33,820 nt of DNA from Microcaldota archaeon (GTDB taxonomy: Archaea; Micrarchaeota; Micrarchaeia; Anstonellales; Bilamarchaeaceae). The notes below the pieces were generated by a model that saw only the letters and a program-made list of their open reading frames with translations, searched no databases and was not told the origin of the DNA. Positions 9,957 through 20,700 of the stretch are shown here, piece after piece. A program made the translations under genes and the position numbers. The first letter of the stretch is position 1, and each line of letters opens with the position of its first letter. The stretch spans positions 1-33,820 of the forward strand of contig JAHJDH010000003.1 of assembly GCA_018812625.1 (NCBI GenBank). The letters run 5' to 3'.

Positions 9957-11006
9957 ATGAACGGTAGAGGTTTTAGAACTTTTAGAAATGTATCGACTTT
10001 TACATATGTTGGAAGAAACACTTCCCTGTATAACAGAGCGTTCAAATATAACGACCCAAAAAAAGAACCTTTGAAAATACTAATCGCCGGACCAGGACCT
10101 TTTGAACCTTTTTATGTTTCTTATTTAGGAAAACACAGTATTGATGCTGTTGATATCAGTCCGAAAATGTGTGATATAATCCATGGGATAAACAATGGAG
10201 CTTATGTTGACATGGAAACCCTGGCAGAAAAATGCCACAATGTAAATGACGATGGAAAGCCAAGGCCAAATAGAGATCTAAGTAATTCAGAAAGAGTTGA
10301 GCAGGCAGCAAAAGAGATGGCAATGCAGGGATTTGCACCAGAAGATTTCCTCTCAGGACGAAAAAGATTCTTCAGGGTGATGAATCCTAATGCAGACATC
10401 ACCACATTTGCAGAGGACATTTTTGCATTCCTTGAAAAGAAAGGAGGGTATGATGTTGTTGCAATGTGTACACTTTTTATCAACCTAAGAAAAACACTTG
10501 GAGATGAAGAGCTGGCAAAATTGTTTATTTCATTTAGAAAAGTTATGTCATGTGCAGACAGAAGAGATTCCGGAATTCTTGCAATAAGTGAAACACCAGC
10601 AGCTATCCATGGACCAAGAAATGTTGTTGGATTTATGGTTGATGCAGGATTCACAATTACAGACATGATTGTTGATAATCTTGTCAATGCAAGAGGTTCA
10701 CTTCGGGGCGGTTATGGGATCATATCAAGAGCAGATGGACATTTAACCAGGAAAAGAAGTGATATGGATATTAGAAAACTTAGAGAAGAATTTGACGGCG
10801 GAGTTTTCGCAGGCTCGGGTGTTTCAGCAATAGAGATGCCGGATGATGCACTGGTTTCATTCCTTGAAAATACTGATCGAGTTGTTCTTGCAGCGCTCAG
10901 AACCTCTCTGGAAAAAATGACAGTATTCACTGCAGACAAGCAAAAGCTCACTGATACTCTTCCTGAAACTAGAACTTCGTTTGGTCTCTCGGAATTAGAA
11001 CAATAA
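9957..11006 (+). CDS. Class I SAM-dependent methyltransferase-like protein
   Basis: Start moved from 9897 to 9957 because TTGGAGGTTG precedes the ATG. Rossmann-like motif I 'KILIAGPGPFEPFYVSYLGKHSIDAVDISPKMCDII' and later 'GYDVVAMCTLFINLRK'. Confidence 0.65.
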   Translation: MNGRGFRTFRNVSTFTYVGRNTSLYNRAFKYNDPKKEPLKILIAGPGPFEPFYVSYLGKHSIDAVDISPKMCDIIHGINNGAYVDMETLAEKCHNVNDDGKPRPNRDLSNSERVEQAAKEMAMQGFAPEDFLSGRKRFFRVMNPNADITTFAEDIFAFLEKKGGYDVVAMCTLFINLRKTLGDEELAKLFISFRKVMSCADRRDSGILAISETPAAIHGPRNVVGFMVDAGFTITDMIVDNLVNARGSLRGGYGIISRADGHLTRKRSDMDIRKLREEFDGGVFAGSGVSAIEMPDDALVSFLENTDRVVLAALRTSLEKMTVFTADKQKLTDTLPETRTSFGLSELEQ

Positions 11007-11010
11007 TAAT

Positions 11011-11029
11011 ATTTTTTTATACTTTTTCT
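11011..11029 (+). terminator. Oligo-T termination region
   Basis: ATTTTTTTATACTTTTTCTC directly follows the TAA stop at 11004-11006. Confidence 0.4.
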
Positions 11030-11111
11030 CCAGCCCAACACCAAAATAAGAATGAATGAAAAAATCAGAAAATGGAAAATCTTATTAACAATTGGAACTT
11101 ACTGATATGCA

Positions 11112-12392
11112 ATGAAAATAGGAAAACGCCGCATGAATCTTCTTTTCGTATCAACAGATTTGAACATAGGATCCTTGATTATCAGAACAATAAACGAAGG
11201 CTCAAATGTCAAAGTCTATTCGTCAAAATACAAACATAATGCACTTGAGGGATTTCTTCCCGATAGTAAGTGGGTTGACAACTGGAAGGAACATATTGAC
11301 TGGGCTGATGTTATTATTTTCGATGATGTTGGTTGGGGAAAACATGCAGACAGATTAAGAAAAAAAGGAAAACTTGTAGTAGGTGGAAGCGAGTACACTG
11401 ACAAACTGGAAGTAGATCGCCAGTTTGGCCAGGAGGAACTGCAAAAAATTGGGATCAAGATACTTGATGAAACTGAGTTTTCAACAATAGACAAGATCAT
11501 CAATTACATCAAAAAAAATCCTGCCAGATATGTCCTTAAGCCATGCGGAGGACATGATTCTGATGGAACAATAGTTGCAGGTTCAAAAGACAGCAGCGAC
11601 CTACTCATACTGCTTGAGCATAATAGAAAACAATGGACAAAAAACAACAGATATTTTCTCCAGAAATTTGTTGAAGGAATAGAAGTTGCAGTTGGGGCAA
11701 CTTTTGATGGGAATGATTTTGTTTATCCAATCAACATAAATTTCGAGTACAAACGCCTTTTCAATGGAGGACTTGGACCACTGACATGGGAAATGGGAAC
11801 AGTACTCTTTCACACAAACAAAAACAAACTCTTCAATGAAACACTGCTAAAGATGAAGGAGCGCCTTAGAGCAGCATCTTACATAGGAGACATTGACATT
11901 AATTGCATAGTCAATAGCAACGGAATATTTCCTCTGGAATTTACATGCAGATTTGGTTTTCCAACCACTCAATTATTATGGGAGGCAAACACAAGAAATG
12001 CAAGCAATTACTTTTTTCATCTTGCTAGGGGCATGGTAAAAAACAAGCCTCCTCAAAAGGGATATACAGTAGGTGCACTTGTTTGCGTCCCACCATTTCC
12101 ATTTAATGATAATAATGAATCAGAAAAATACAAAGGAGCTCTCATAAGGTTTGAGAGAAATGATTTGTGCGGAGTGCATTTTGTTGATTCCATAAAAAGA
12201 AAAGGACAACATATTGTGAACGGTTCTTGTCCACTAATTGTATGCGGAAAGGCAGGTACAGTAAAAGAAGCTAGAAAAAAAATGTATGCAAGAATAGATA
12301 AAATCCAAATCGAAAACAAGTATTACAGAACAGACATTGGCGAAGGCTTGGAAAAAGAATCAAAAAAGCTAAAGGAATTAGGATATATCTAG
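11112..12392 (+). CDS. PurD-like ATP-grasp ligase
   Basis: 426-aa ORF. ATP-grasp motifs: 'ARYVLKPCGGHDSDGTIVAG', 'FLQKFVEGIEVAVGATFDG', 'FEYKRLFNGGLGPLTWEMGTV', 'GDIDINCIVNSNGIFPLEFTCRFGFP'. Resembles phosphoribosylamine-glycine ligase. The start could be the Met at 11133. Confidence 0.8.
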   Translation: MKIGKRRMNLLFVSTDLNIGSLIIRTINEGSNVKVYSSKYKHNALEGFLPDSKWVDNWKEHIDWADVIIFDDVGWGKHADRLRKKGKLVVGGSEYTDKLEVDRQFGQEELQKIGIKILDETEFSTIDKIINYIKKNPARYVLKPCGGHDSDGTIVAGSKDSSDLLILLEHNRKQWTKNNRYFLQKFVEGIEVAVGATFDGNDFVYPININFEYKRLFNGGLGPLTWEMGTVLFHTNKNKLFNETLLKMKERLRAASYIGDIDINCIVNSNGIFPLEFTCRFGFPTTQLLWEANTRNASNYFFHLARGMVKNKPPQKGYTVGALVCVPPFPFNDNNESEKYKGALIRFERNDLCGVHFVDSIKRKGQHIVNGSCPLIVCGKAGTVKEARKKMYARIDKIQIENKYYRTDIGEGLEKESKKLKELGYI

Positions 12393-13210
12393 AAATCAAA
12401 GTTAAAGAATTGCTCAGCATTTTTATAGAAGAATTTTTTGTGCAACTTTTTCGGAACCATTTTACTTAGCCATGAAATGTACTCATTCATCCTAACAAGC
12501 GGCCAATCAGAACCATACATGACTTTTTCGCCATTGTCAAGATAATCAAGTACCCAGCGCATCCAGTGCCTATCAAGCTCATCATCATTTCTGATAGGCC
12601 CTTCCCTTAAACCTGAAAAATCCAGCGCAACATTCTCGTTTTTATACGCAATTTGCGCAGCATCAATCAGCCAGGGGTAACCCGCATGTGCCATCAATAT
12701 TTTTAGTTTTGGAAAGTCCACAGCAAGATCATCAACATGTATTGGATGCGCATATTTTTGATAGATTTTTTCTTCATGTGATTTGATTACTGCACCAGTG
12801 TGAACAATAACAGGAACTTCATAGTTCAAACAGAGCTTGTAGAATTTATGATATTTTTTGTCATTTGGATATGTTGGAAAATAAGATGGGAATATCTTTA
12901 TTCCATTGATAAGACCGCGTTTCATCTCCTGCTCAAGCATCTGAAAATGTTTGGGTCGAACCTTAATCGGATTGATGCCAAAAATGCATTTTATATTCTC
13001 ATTTTCAAGTGATATTTTCTTCAGCAACTCAATGTCCCTTGATAGGTCAGGATCATCACCAGAAGATATCAAAACACCTGCAACAAGATTGTGTTTTTTC
13101 ATCTCTAGCTTGAGGTTTTCTATGGTTGGAGTGATTCCTACTTCCTTAGAACTGTCCAGAACAGGACCAGTTGTTTGTGTCACATGGAGATGCGTATCAA
13201 TAATTTTCAT
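12389..13210 (-). CDS. Amidohydrolase-2 family metal-dependent hydrolase (TIM barrel)
   Basis: 273-aa ORF with 'MKIIDTHLHV', 'VPVIVHTGA', 'KILMAHAGYPWL' and 'VMYGSDWPLVR', the canonical metal-ligand motifs of the family. Confidence 0.88.
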   Translation of the reverse strand: MKIIDTHLHVTQTTGPVLDSSKEVGITPTIENLKLEMKKHNLVAGVLISSGDDPDLSRDIELLKKISLENENIKCIFGINPIKVRPKHFQMLEQEMKRGLINGIKIFPSYFPTYPNDKKYHKFYKLCLNYEVPVIVHTGAVIKSHEEKIYQKYAHPIHVDDLAVDFPKLKILMAHAGYPWLIDAAQIAYKNENVALDFSGLREGPIRNDDELDRHWMRWVLDYLDNGEKVMYGSDWPLVRMNEYISWLSKMVPKKLHKKFFYKNAEQFFNFDF

Positions 13211-13284
13211 CGGGTAGTATAATCATTGGTTTTTTTTAATACTAGGGATGGGAAAAATGAATAAATTTGGAGTCATATGAAGAC

Positions 13285-13833
13285 TCAAGGAAGCAACACG
13301 GCAACCGCAATGGCAGTAGTCCACTTTCCGCACTTATCACAAATTGCAGATTGAGTTATATTGGTGGTTTTGACAAAGTGCCCACTCATCTTGAATTCCT
13401 GCTTCTTATCGTCCCACGCCTTTTCAGGGTCAAATTCTATGCCCAAAGTAGACGCAAGCATTGAGGCTGCAAGATCCTCAGCGTATTCTCCTGCGCTTAT
13501 TTCAGTCTGCCCAAAACCATGGTGCTCTGAAAGATATCCATACTGATCCCGATTTGCAGGAATTGCCATTCCAACTGATGCTGCCATCAGACGGTTCGGC
13601 TCATTATCTTCAATTCGGGCCATAACGACAAAGGTTATCTGACCCGGCTTAATATGATTCAGACCCTCCTTTTTAGATATTATTTTTGCCCCTGGAGGGA
13701 GAATCGAAGATACTGTAACCAGATTGCATGTCTCTATACTAGCATCCCTCAATGCAAGCTCAAATGATTGTAACTTATCCTTTGACCTCCCTACTCCCTT
13801 GGTTAAAAACACTTTTGTCGGAACAAAACTCAT
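13285..13833 (-). CDS. pdaD: Pyruvoyl-dependent arginine decarboxylase
   Basis: 182-aa ORF with the self-cleavage motif '[12 protein letters not shown]', '[11 protein letters not shown]', 'ASVGMAIP', '[14 protein letters not shown]' and '[13 protein letters not shown]'. GGAGG lies just upstream of the ATG. Confidence 0.93.
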   Translation of the reverse strand: MSFVPTKVFLTKGVGRSKDKLQSFELALRDASIETCNLVTVSSILPPGAKIISKKEGLNHIKPGQITFVVMARIEDNEPNRLMAASVGMAIPANRDQYGYLSEHHGFGQTEISAGEYAEDLAASMLASTLGIEFDPEKAWDDKKQEFKMSGHFVKTTNITQSAICDKCGKWTTAIAVAVLLP

Positions 13834-13916
13834 TTTCTAGCCTCCATTAGTGCTTTTTCATATTCATATTTTTAAACTGATTCTGTAAGTGAATTAAAAA
13901 CATACAGAATAGAGGA

Positions 13917-14168
13917 TTATCTCATAATCGGTTCATTCATAAGACTCAAGGCATGCCAGGCTAGAGCGCGATTATCAGGATGAGTATCTGGAGAGGTTGC
14001 AACCTTTATCAACTCTGGTTTGAAATTATTGTTTTTAAGATAACCAATAAATGAATGCGACTCAAAGCATGAGATTCTCAAAAATTCCTTTTTGCCACCC
14101 CTGAATTTTTCAAGTGCTTTTTTTCCAGTTTCTCTTCGAAGGTGTGCAGTCATGGCATTGTGTCCCAT
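13917..14168 (-). CDS. Small hypothetical protein (83 aa)
   Basis: Complete ORF in an otherwise empty interval, product MGHNAMTAHLRRETGKKALEKF...HPDNRALAWHALSLMNEPIMR. No family recognised. Confidence 0.5.
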   Translation of the reverse strand: MGHNAMTAHLRRETGKKALEKFRGGKKEFLRISCFESHSFIGYLKNNNFKPELIKVATSPDTHPDNRALAWHALSLMNEPIMR

Positions 14169-14269
14169 GCAAAAGAGTGTGTGCTAGTGTGTTTAAAAAT
14201 AGGATATAGTCTCATCATTTAGAACATTTTGGCAAGTATAATTTTTGATATAGTAAAAGTCAAAAAGTT

Positions 14270-14325
14270 GGCAGTGATCAACTTCCCACACTTATTGCAG
14301 ATTTGATTATATTAGTAGTTCCATC
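14270..14325 (-). pseudogene. Decayed fragment of a pdaD 3' end
   Basis: GGCAGTGATCAACTTCCCACACTTAT..TGCAGATTTGATTATATTAGTAGT aligns with 13312-13370 inside pdaD. The minus strand encodes 'TTNIIKSA' then, in a shifted frame, 'NKCGKLITA', compared with PdaD '[19 protein letters not shown]'. Confidence 0.6.
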
Positions 14326-14334
14326 CATAAACAA

Positions 14335-14343
14335 TTATAAATA
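14335..14343 (+). promoter_or_regulatory. Putative TATA box for the 14386..33778 operon
   Basis: TTATAAATA about 45 nt upstream of the ATG at 14386, in an AT-rich intergenic region. Confidence 0.45.
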
Positions 14344-14385
14344 ATATAATAGTGTAAGTGAAGTAATTGAAATGCGGTAGAGTAT

Positions 14386-14745
14386 ATGGCGAAGCAAAGT
14401 AGCACATCAAAAAGAAGCTCTAGAAAAAAAATTACAAATACCTCAGACATTGTTAAAAAATCGGCCATGTATGAAAAAGACCTTAACGTACTCGAAGATG
14501 AGACACTAAGAAAAGTAAACAAATCTATTTCTGCTTTGGAAGTTGCGCTGGCGGGTTGGGAAGCATCAAAAGATAAGCCAGAATATCTTAGATCAAAATA
14601 CCAAAAATATGAAAGATTTCACAAGGAACTAGCCATGTGGACAAAAAAAATACTTCATGCTAGAAAACTTAAACGGCCTGTTGATGAAAGGGTGGAACTG
14701 CTCAGAGATTTTGTAAAAATCTGCAGTTCTTACAGCAGGAGTTAA
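14386..14745 (+). CDS. Basic, predicted helical 119-aa hypothetical protein, operon partner of the giant protein
   Basis: Complete ORF, Lys/Arg-rich (MAKQSSTSKRSSRKKITNT...), ending 4 nt before the start codon of the giant ORF. Confidence 0.7.
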   Translation: MAKQSSTSKRSSRKKITNTSDIVKKSAMYEKDLNVLEDETLRKVNKSISALEVALAGWEASKDKPEYLRSKYQKYERFHKELAMWTKKILHARKLKRPVDERVELLRDFVKICSSYSRS

Positions 14746-14749
14746 TCAA

Positions 14750-17700
14750 ATGGCACAAAGATCAAGAAGAGGTCCGGAAAGAACTGAAGAAGTAATACCA
14801 GTACAGCAACCTCTTCGGCACGGACAACCTCCTCCAGTGCAACAGCAGAATCTTGAGGCTCTCAGTGCAGATACAGACAGGCAACTAATCCCAGTTTTAA
14901 ACCAAGGCCCTCGTGTTGCTGAGCTCATAAGACAAACAGACCCTGAGTCAATGGAGGTATTACACCAGGCTAACGAACTTGTTCAATGGGCGGATAGTAG
15001 AAGCGGCTCAAAGATTAATGGTAGAGAGTATTCCAATGAAATCAACTACATAGGCAACCTCGCAAGACAGGCAAGAGATACTCGTGACCCAGCCGTTCTT
15101 CAGAGGGCAAGAGGGATGGTTTATTCATTTGCCCTCATGATCAGCACGCAGGTTCGCCTTGATGCAGAAGCTGCAGGCACCCCTGAAGCAGCCCACCTTA
15201 CCCAGATGATTGAACGCTCAAGACAATTCTTCACAAATCCAGAGGAACTGCACAGAACCATGGGTTCGGCTATGGCATCGTGGATGTACATAGAGAACAG
15301 GCAGGTTTACGATGCAGCTCCGGAAATGAAACAAAATCTTTTCAACTCAGTTGAATCTTTCTCCGACCCATCCAGGGAAGTGAGACCAGAACAAATGAGC
15401 CAAGCATTCTCAACAATCACGAGCAGCCTTGACTCGGTAGTTATGAGAATGGAAGGCACGCAAGCAAACATGCAGGCTGCGCTGATGAGTCAAGTGCACA
15501 TGCTGGTTTCGCTGGAAGCTATCAGAGAAACGATGAAAGGAAAGATGGAGAAACTTGATAAGGCAATCAAAAAAATGACTGAAGCGCTTTCAGATTCGAA
15601 AAAAACAGAAGAAGAAAAAGAAAAAGAAGTAGCGATGGTTGAGAAGGAAATCAGAGATTTTGTTGCTGAGGCAATTGATGTTGCGCTTGCAGATGCAAAG
15701 GCTCCACCTGAACTTCTCGCTGCAATGGGAAAAGCAAGAGAATTCCTGAAGAATCCAAAACTCCGCGAGAGAGGACAGCGTATCCTGATGGCAGGAATTG
15801 CCTATTTCAACAGCAGACTTGTACTAAACCTTCCTGAAAATCAAAAACTTAAAAAAGCCCTGCTCGATGCAGTTTCCAAACTTGCAGACAATCAAAAACC
15901 AATTTCTGCAATGCTGAGAAGGAGACTGATTTCAATTCAGATGGGCATCAGCGCTGCATTGAAAAGTGCAGAAGGAAGACCTGAAATTGTAATTGCCAGG
16001 ATAAGCGAGTCTCTGGACAACCTGAAGGCAATGGCAGCTACGGCAGGCAACAAATACCTCTCCAAAACAATCGATTACATCAAAAAACTAGTTAAAGGCA
16101 TCAAAGATCCAAGAGAATTGAAAATAATCGTGGGTTTGATGGGTTACATCAGAGGCTCCCTCGATGGACTTTCGAAGATGCCAGCAGAAACAAAAGATGA
16201 GAAAGAAACAAGGGACAATGTTGCCACACTTGTTGCGAATGCAGTTCTTGTTTCTCTTAAAGAACCGCGTTCTGAAGCAGCGAAAATGGCAAGGCTGCTC
16301 GCAGGAGTATATGCAGGATTCAAAAATGGCGCGCTGCTGCTAAGCATAAGCAAGGGACTCAATGAAGGAAGCATTGTAGTTGATGAGGCAAAAGAAAAGG
16401 TAGCTGCGTTTATTCTCCGTGAGGCAGATGCATCCATCGCGAGGATAAAAGAATCAAGTCCTGAGCTTGCCAAAAGAATCGCAAGATTTTTCGGAACGCT
16501 CCGAAAGAATCCTGGCAGTACAAGCACAGGCATTTTTTCCCGCGCCCTTGATGTTCTGGGATTGTCAAAATTCATATCCGATAAGGTCATCCCACACAAG
16601 AACAAAAAGATCAGGAAAGGACTGCTGGATATTGCAGGGGAAGCTCTTGGAGCGCTCGAGAAAGGAGACCGTGAAGGTTTTGACTCTTCGGTTGGAGTGG
16701 CAGCTGCTCTTCTTGATATGCCAGAGCAGGAGGCAGAGGCAGTCATTGATGGGCATGCACAGAAGGCAGAGGAAGCAAAGCAAGAGAAGGAGCTTGGCAG
16801 ATACCAAACGTTCATGGCCCTTGAGGGATTCCTAGGCAAGTTCGGCCAGATGGAACTGGCAGATGACAAACTTAAACAATCAATTTCCTTCGTAAGAAGG
16901 ACAATAGAAAAAATCCAGGAGAGAATCCAGAATGGAGAGGATGTCGGCCAGGGCACGATGAAGAATCTTGAGAAGATGATTTCCTTGGTCGAAGCAGCTG
17001 CTGGGATTCTCAAGGAAAGAACTGGCTGGGATGTAAAGGGACAGGAGAAAATTCTTGGGCAGGGCATGGCAGCATTCGTTCTTGCAGGGCAATTAAGCAC
17101 AATGTCGAACATCATGAAAGGCCCGCAAAAAATGAGCGTTGAAGAAGTGGCAAGAACAGTACTTGGAGAAGGCGCAACAAAAGATGAGGTACGCATCCTT
17201 GCTGATGAATACAAAAAAGAGAATTTAGATAGCAGAATCCGGGAACTTGGAAACCTGGCGAGCTTGCACATATACATTGCACAAAAATATGATGAGTCGC
17301 ACAGCGCAGAAGACAAGAAAAGATTCCTTGGAATGAGCAGCGACATCGCAGATGGCAAGATGTCACAAGGAAAAGCACTCCAGAATTTGGCAAAAGATTA
17401 CGCCGAGCAACTTGGCAAAATAAAGATACAAGACCCAGCAATCAAATCAATATTTGAAAGGATAATCAAGAGCCTTGACTCCCCCACAATCAAATTACTT
17501 GGCATGGCGCAAGATGGCATCGAATTGGCGAAAACAATTCAGCATGAGGAAAACATGCTTAGCATGAAAGAGTATGAGGGTATACGAGAAACTTCAATGC
17601 TCATGCTACGAAATGCCCTCACCCTCCTGCAGAACGGTGTGGAAAGTGAAAATGTCAATTCCATAATCGAACTTGCAAGAATGCTCCGGGAGAACCACAA

Positions 17701-20700
17701 GAACCCTGAGAGGATGGAACTCTTAGAAACTGCATGCTCCAATTCCGCAATTGGTGTGCAGCTTTTCCAGATGGTTTTGACAATCCGTCTGGAGCCTGGA
17801 CTGACTATGGAGGATGCTGCAAAGAAAGCGCTCCAGAGCCTGAATCCAGGAAAAAAAATCACCAGTGATGAAGTTACCGGCCTCGTGAAGACATATGAAG
17901 GCGCAGAAAAGGCACGTGACAAACCAGGAGGCGCAGCAGTAATGGCATTAGAACTTCTCAAAAGAAGTTCCCTATTCATAGAAATCGCCAACAAGAAGAA
18001 AGCAGTCGAAGTGATGCAGTCAAGGGCAATAGGACTGGTGGAAAAATCACTCTACCAGCCTTTGATAGACGCTCTTGGAAGGTACCTTATTAATATATCC
18101 CAAGGAGAGAAACCCAAGGACGAAGATATTCTTCTGATACAAAGAAGCCCGCAGATTCTAGCCGGAAACGGAGGTACTGTAAGCAGACTTTTTGTCACAT
18201 CACAAGACCCTGCCATCAGGATGCAGCAGGCAGAAGTTTTCGCCGGACTCAGGAGCATAGATCAGGTACTTAAACCGCTTCGCGGACTGATCAGGGAAAG
18301 GACTGCAGCGATTTATGCAAAGGCACAGGAAGAACTTGAAAAAGGCAACCTAAACGAAACAGCAGTTTATCTCTCACTTGCGCAAGCTTACGCAAGCACA
18401 AGAACACCAAAGGAAAGGAAAGAAATACAAGATTATGTTTCAAGGCTCTCAAAATCCACCATGAGCGAAAATGAAATGCTAGCGCTCCCGAAAGATGAAC
18501 GACCTATAACTTCTGCCGAAGCTTTATGGATTTCCAAAGTTTATCGAGAGAGATTTGATATTTCAACAGGGATAAGAAACCCTGCCCAAAAAAGGAATTT
18601 CATTATTTATTCAGACCTTGCTCTAAAGGCATACCAACAGGGAGACCAAGATGGAGCAAACCTGCTTCGAAACGCAGCGCGCTTCTATGGAAATGCGGCG
18701 CTAGGCGGTGTCAGAGATGGCATTGCCCTTGCCGATGGCACGGATGGAATTCCTTCACTCAAACAATTGCAGGAGGGAATATCGAAAGGCCAGTCGCTCG
18801 CTCAGATACTTGGGGCCAAGAAAGGAGAGGAGGAGATAGTGCTGCAGACATTCGGATTCAGACTGCGTGAAATTGACATCATAGTCGGTTCTGCGGCTTT
18901 CGATTCCAGAATGCAGAATGTTGAATCAAGAGGAGTGCAGTACAAAGCTGAAGCCGGAAGACTCGGAAGGTTGCGCACAACCGCACAGCAGAAAAACGAC
19001 AGCATAGGAGCAGAGAGACTTGAATACCAGATTGGTCTTGTTGATATTGAAAAGACAAAAGGTTGGCTTGAGCAGGCGAAAACAACACGTGATGATGGAG
19101 TGCGCCTACTTCGGTTCTCGTTGGCAAAGGAAAGAGAGGCACTACAAAAATCAGGCGATGATGCTGCCGCACTGATGAAAGAAGCGGGCGAATTGAGAAC
19201 AAAAGGCGAGAGACTGCTCTATCTCGCGGAGAACATCCAGGCATCGGCATTACTTTTTCATACAAGCATAAGTGAAGTTGGCACAATTCACAGGCAACGT
19301 GGAAGACATGAATGCGCTATGGCTGCAGACGGATTTGTCGCAGTTGCCAAGGAGCTTCGTGACACTGAAGGCATTCCAGAAGAAGATGTGCTTGCCAAGC
19401 ACCAGATAACGATAAAAAGCGCGAACCAGAGCCTGCAAATGGGAGCGAGCCAGATTTCGCAGCAAAGAGGCATACAAAGTTCAGTATGGGGCCTGGTACA
19501 GCGTGCAAAAAAGCTTACAGCTGACAACCAAAAATTCGGAGAAGTGTATGGCAAGGAAACTAAACCTATCAAAGGATACCCGAACGTGCGCTCAAGTGCC
19601 CTGGCATATGACGAGAGCAAAATACAGAAGAGAATTGATAGGGGAACGCAACTTGCAATGTCAGAGCGTATCGGTGCGGCCGGAGGAGTGCTCAATGCCG
19701 CAGGATTCCATATGAACAGCAGCGTTCTGGCAGCTGTGATTTGCAGCAAACATTGGAACCTTATCAGGCAGGCAACTGAAAGGGAAAAAGAAGAGGGGAT
19801 GTTCGAGTTCCATACTGAGGCATGGTTAGGCTTTATTGAAAAGGGTCAGGAGTTCGCAGATCAGGGCAACATGGCAGCGGCAGAGGACCAAATGCGTTTC
19901 GTGAATTATGAGGTTGTGAAGATACAAGGATGGAGGCAGAACTTGCACAATTCATTCAATGCCAACGTAACTCTTTGGAGAATGGGCAGGGCTGATGCAA
20001 GGGCCCATGCCAGGTCACTTGCTGACAGGCACTATGATATTACAACAGACAGAGAAGTATCAGGAATAGATGAGGCTCCAAGCGGACCTCAGTCAGTGCG
20101 GGCACTTTACCGGACCATGAGATCTAAGAATAGGAAAAGATATGTCGATGCTGTAGAAAAAGCATGGACGGATTGGGAACAGAAATATATTGACAAGGGA
20201 ACTTTCCCAACAGCAGATGAGGAAGCTGCCTTTCGCACCTCAGTTGAGCAGTTGCCAGAAGTCAAAAAAGCAGTGCAACGTAACGAAGAAGTTGAGGGCA
20301 AGTTCTGGGAAGGAAATCTCTGGTCAAGCGACCTTGAGCAGGTAGACCCTCACTACCAATACATGGACCATGCATTGATGGGCTCTGCTCCAAACAGAAA
20401 AAAGCAGGACTGGCACAGATATTATTCTGAGGTTGAAGCATCGAACAGAGCCCACAGCACATGGCAAGGAAATGCACAGGATGCTAATGGACAGGCAGAC
20501 CAGGCAATGATGAGAGCAGCTCAGCTCCAATGGATAAAACAAAAAACATTCAGCACTGATGATGTGCCTGAGGGCAATCCCAAACTCAACCAAATGCTTG
20601 CGATGGCAGTTGCTGCAAATGACGGAATTGTTATAGAGACACTAAAGGCAATTGAAAGAGGAGAAGACAGTTTATTTGGAATAGGAAAAATTACTCCGGA

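Noticed and set aside
10202-11044. Minus-strand ORFs of 161 and 110 aa opposite the methyltransferase
   Set aside because: Fully antisense to a supported CDS.
12800-13546. Plus-strand ORFs opposite the amidohydrolase and pdaD
   Set aside because: Antisense to well-supported conserved genes.
14307-14522. 71-aa minus-strand ORF
   Set aside because: Overlaps the 119-aa plus-strand CDS and its promoter; no SD or conserved motif.
16144-17358. 404-aa minus-strand ORF
   Set aside because: Antisense to the giant plus-strand CDS. Its Ser-rich composition is expected from reverse reading of helical Glu/Lys/Ala codons, and there is no recognisable domain.
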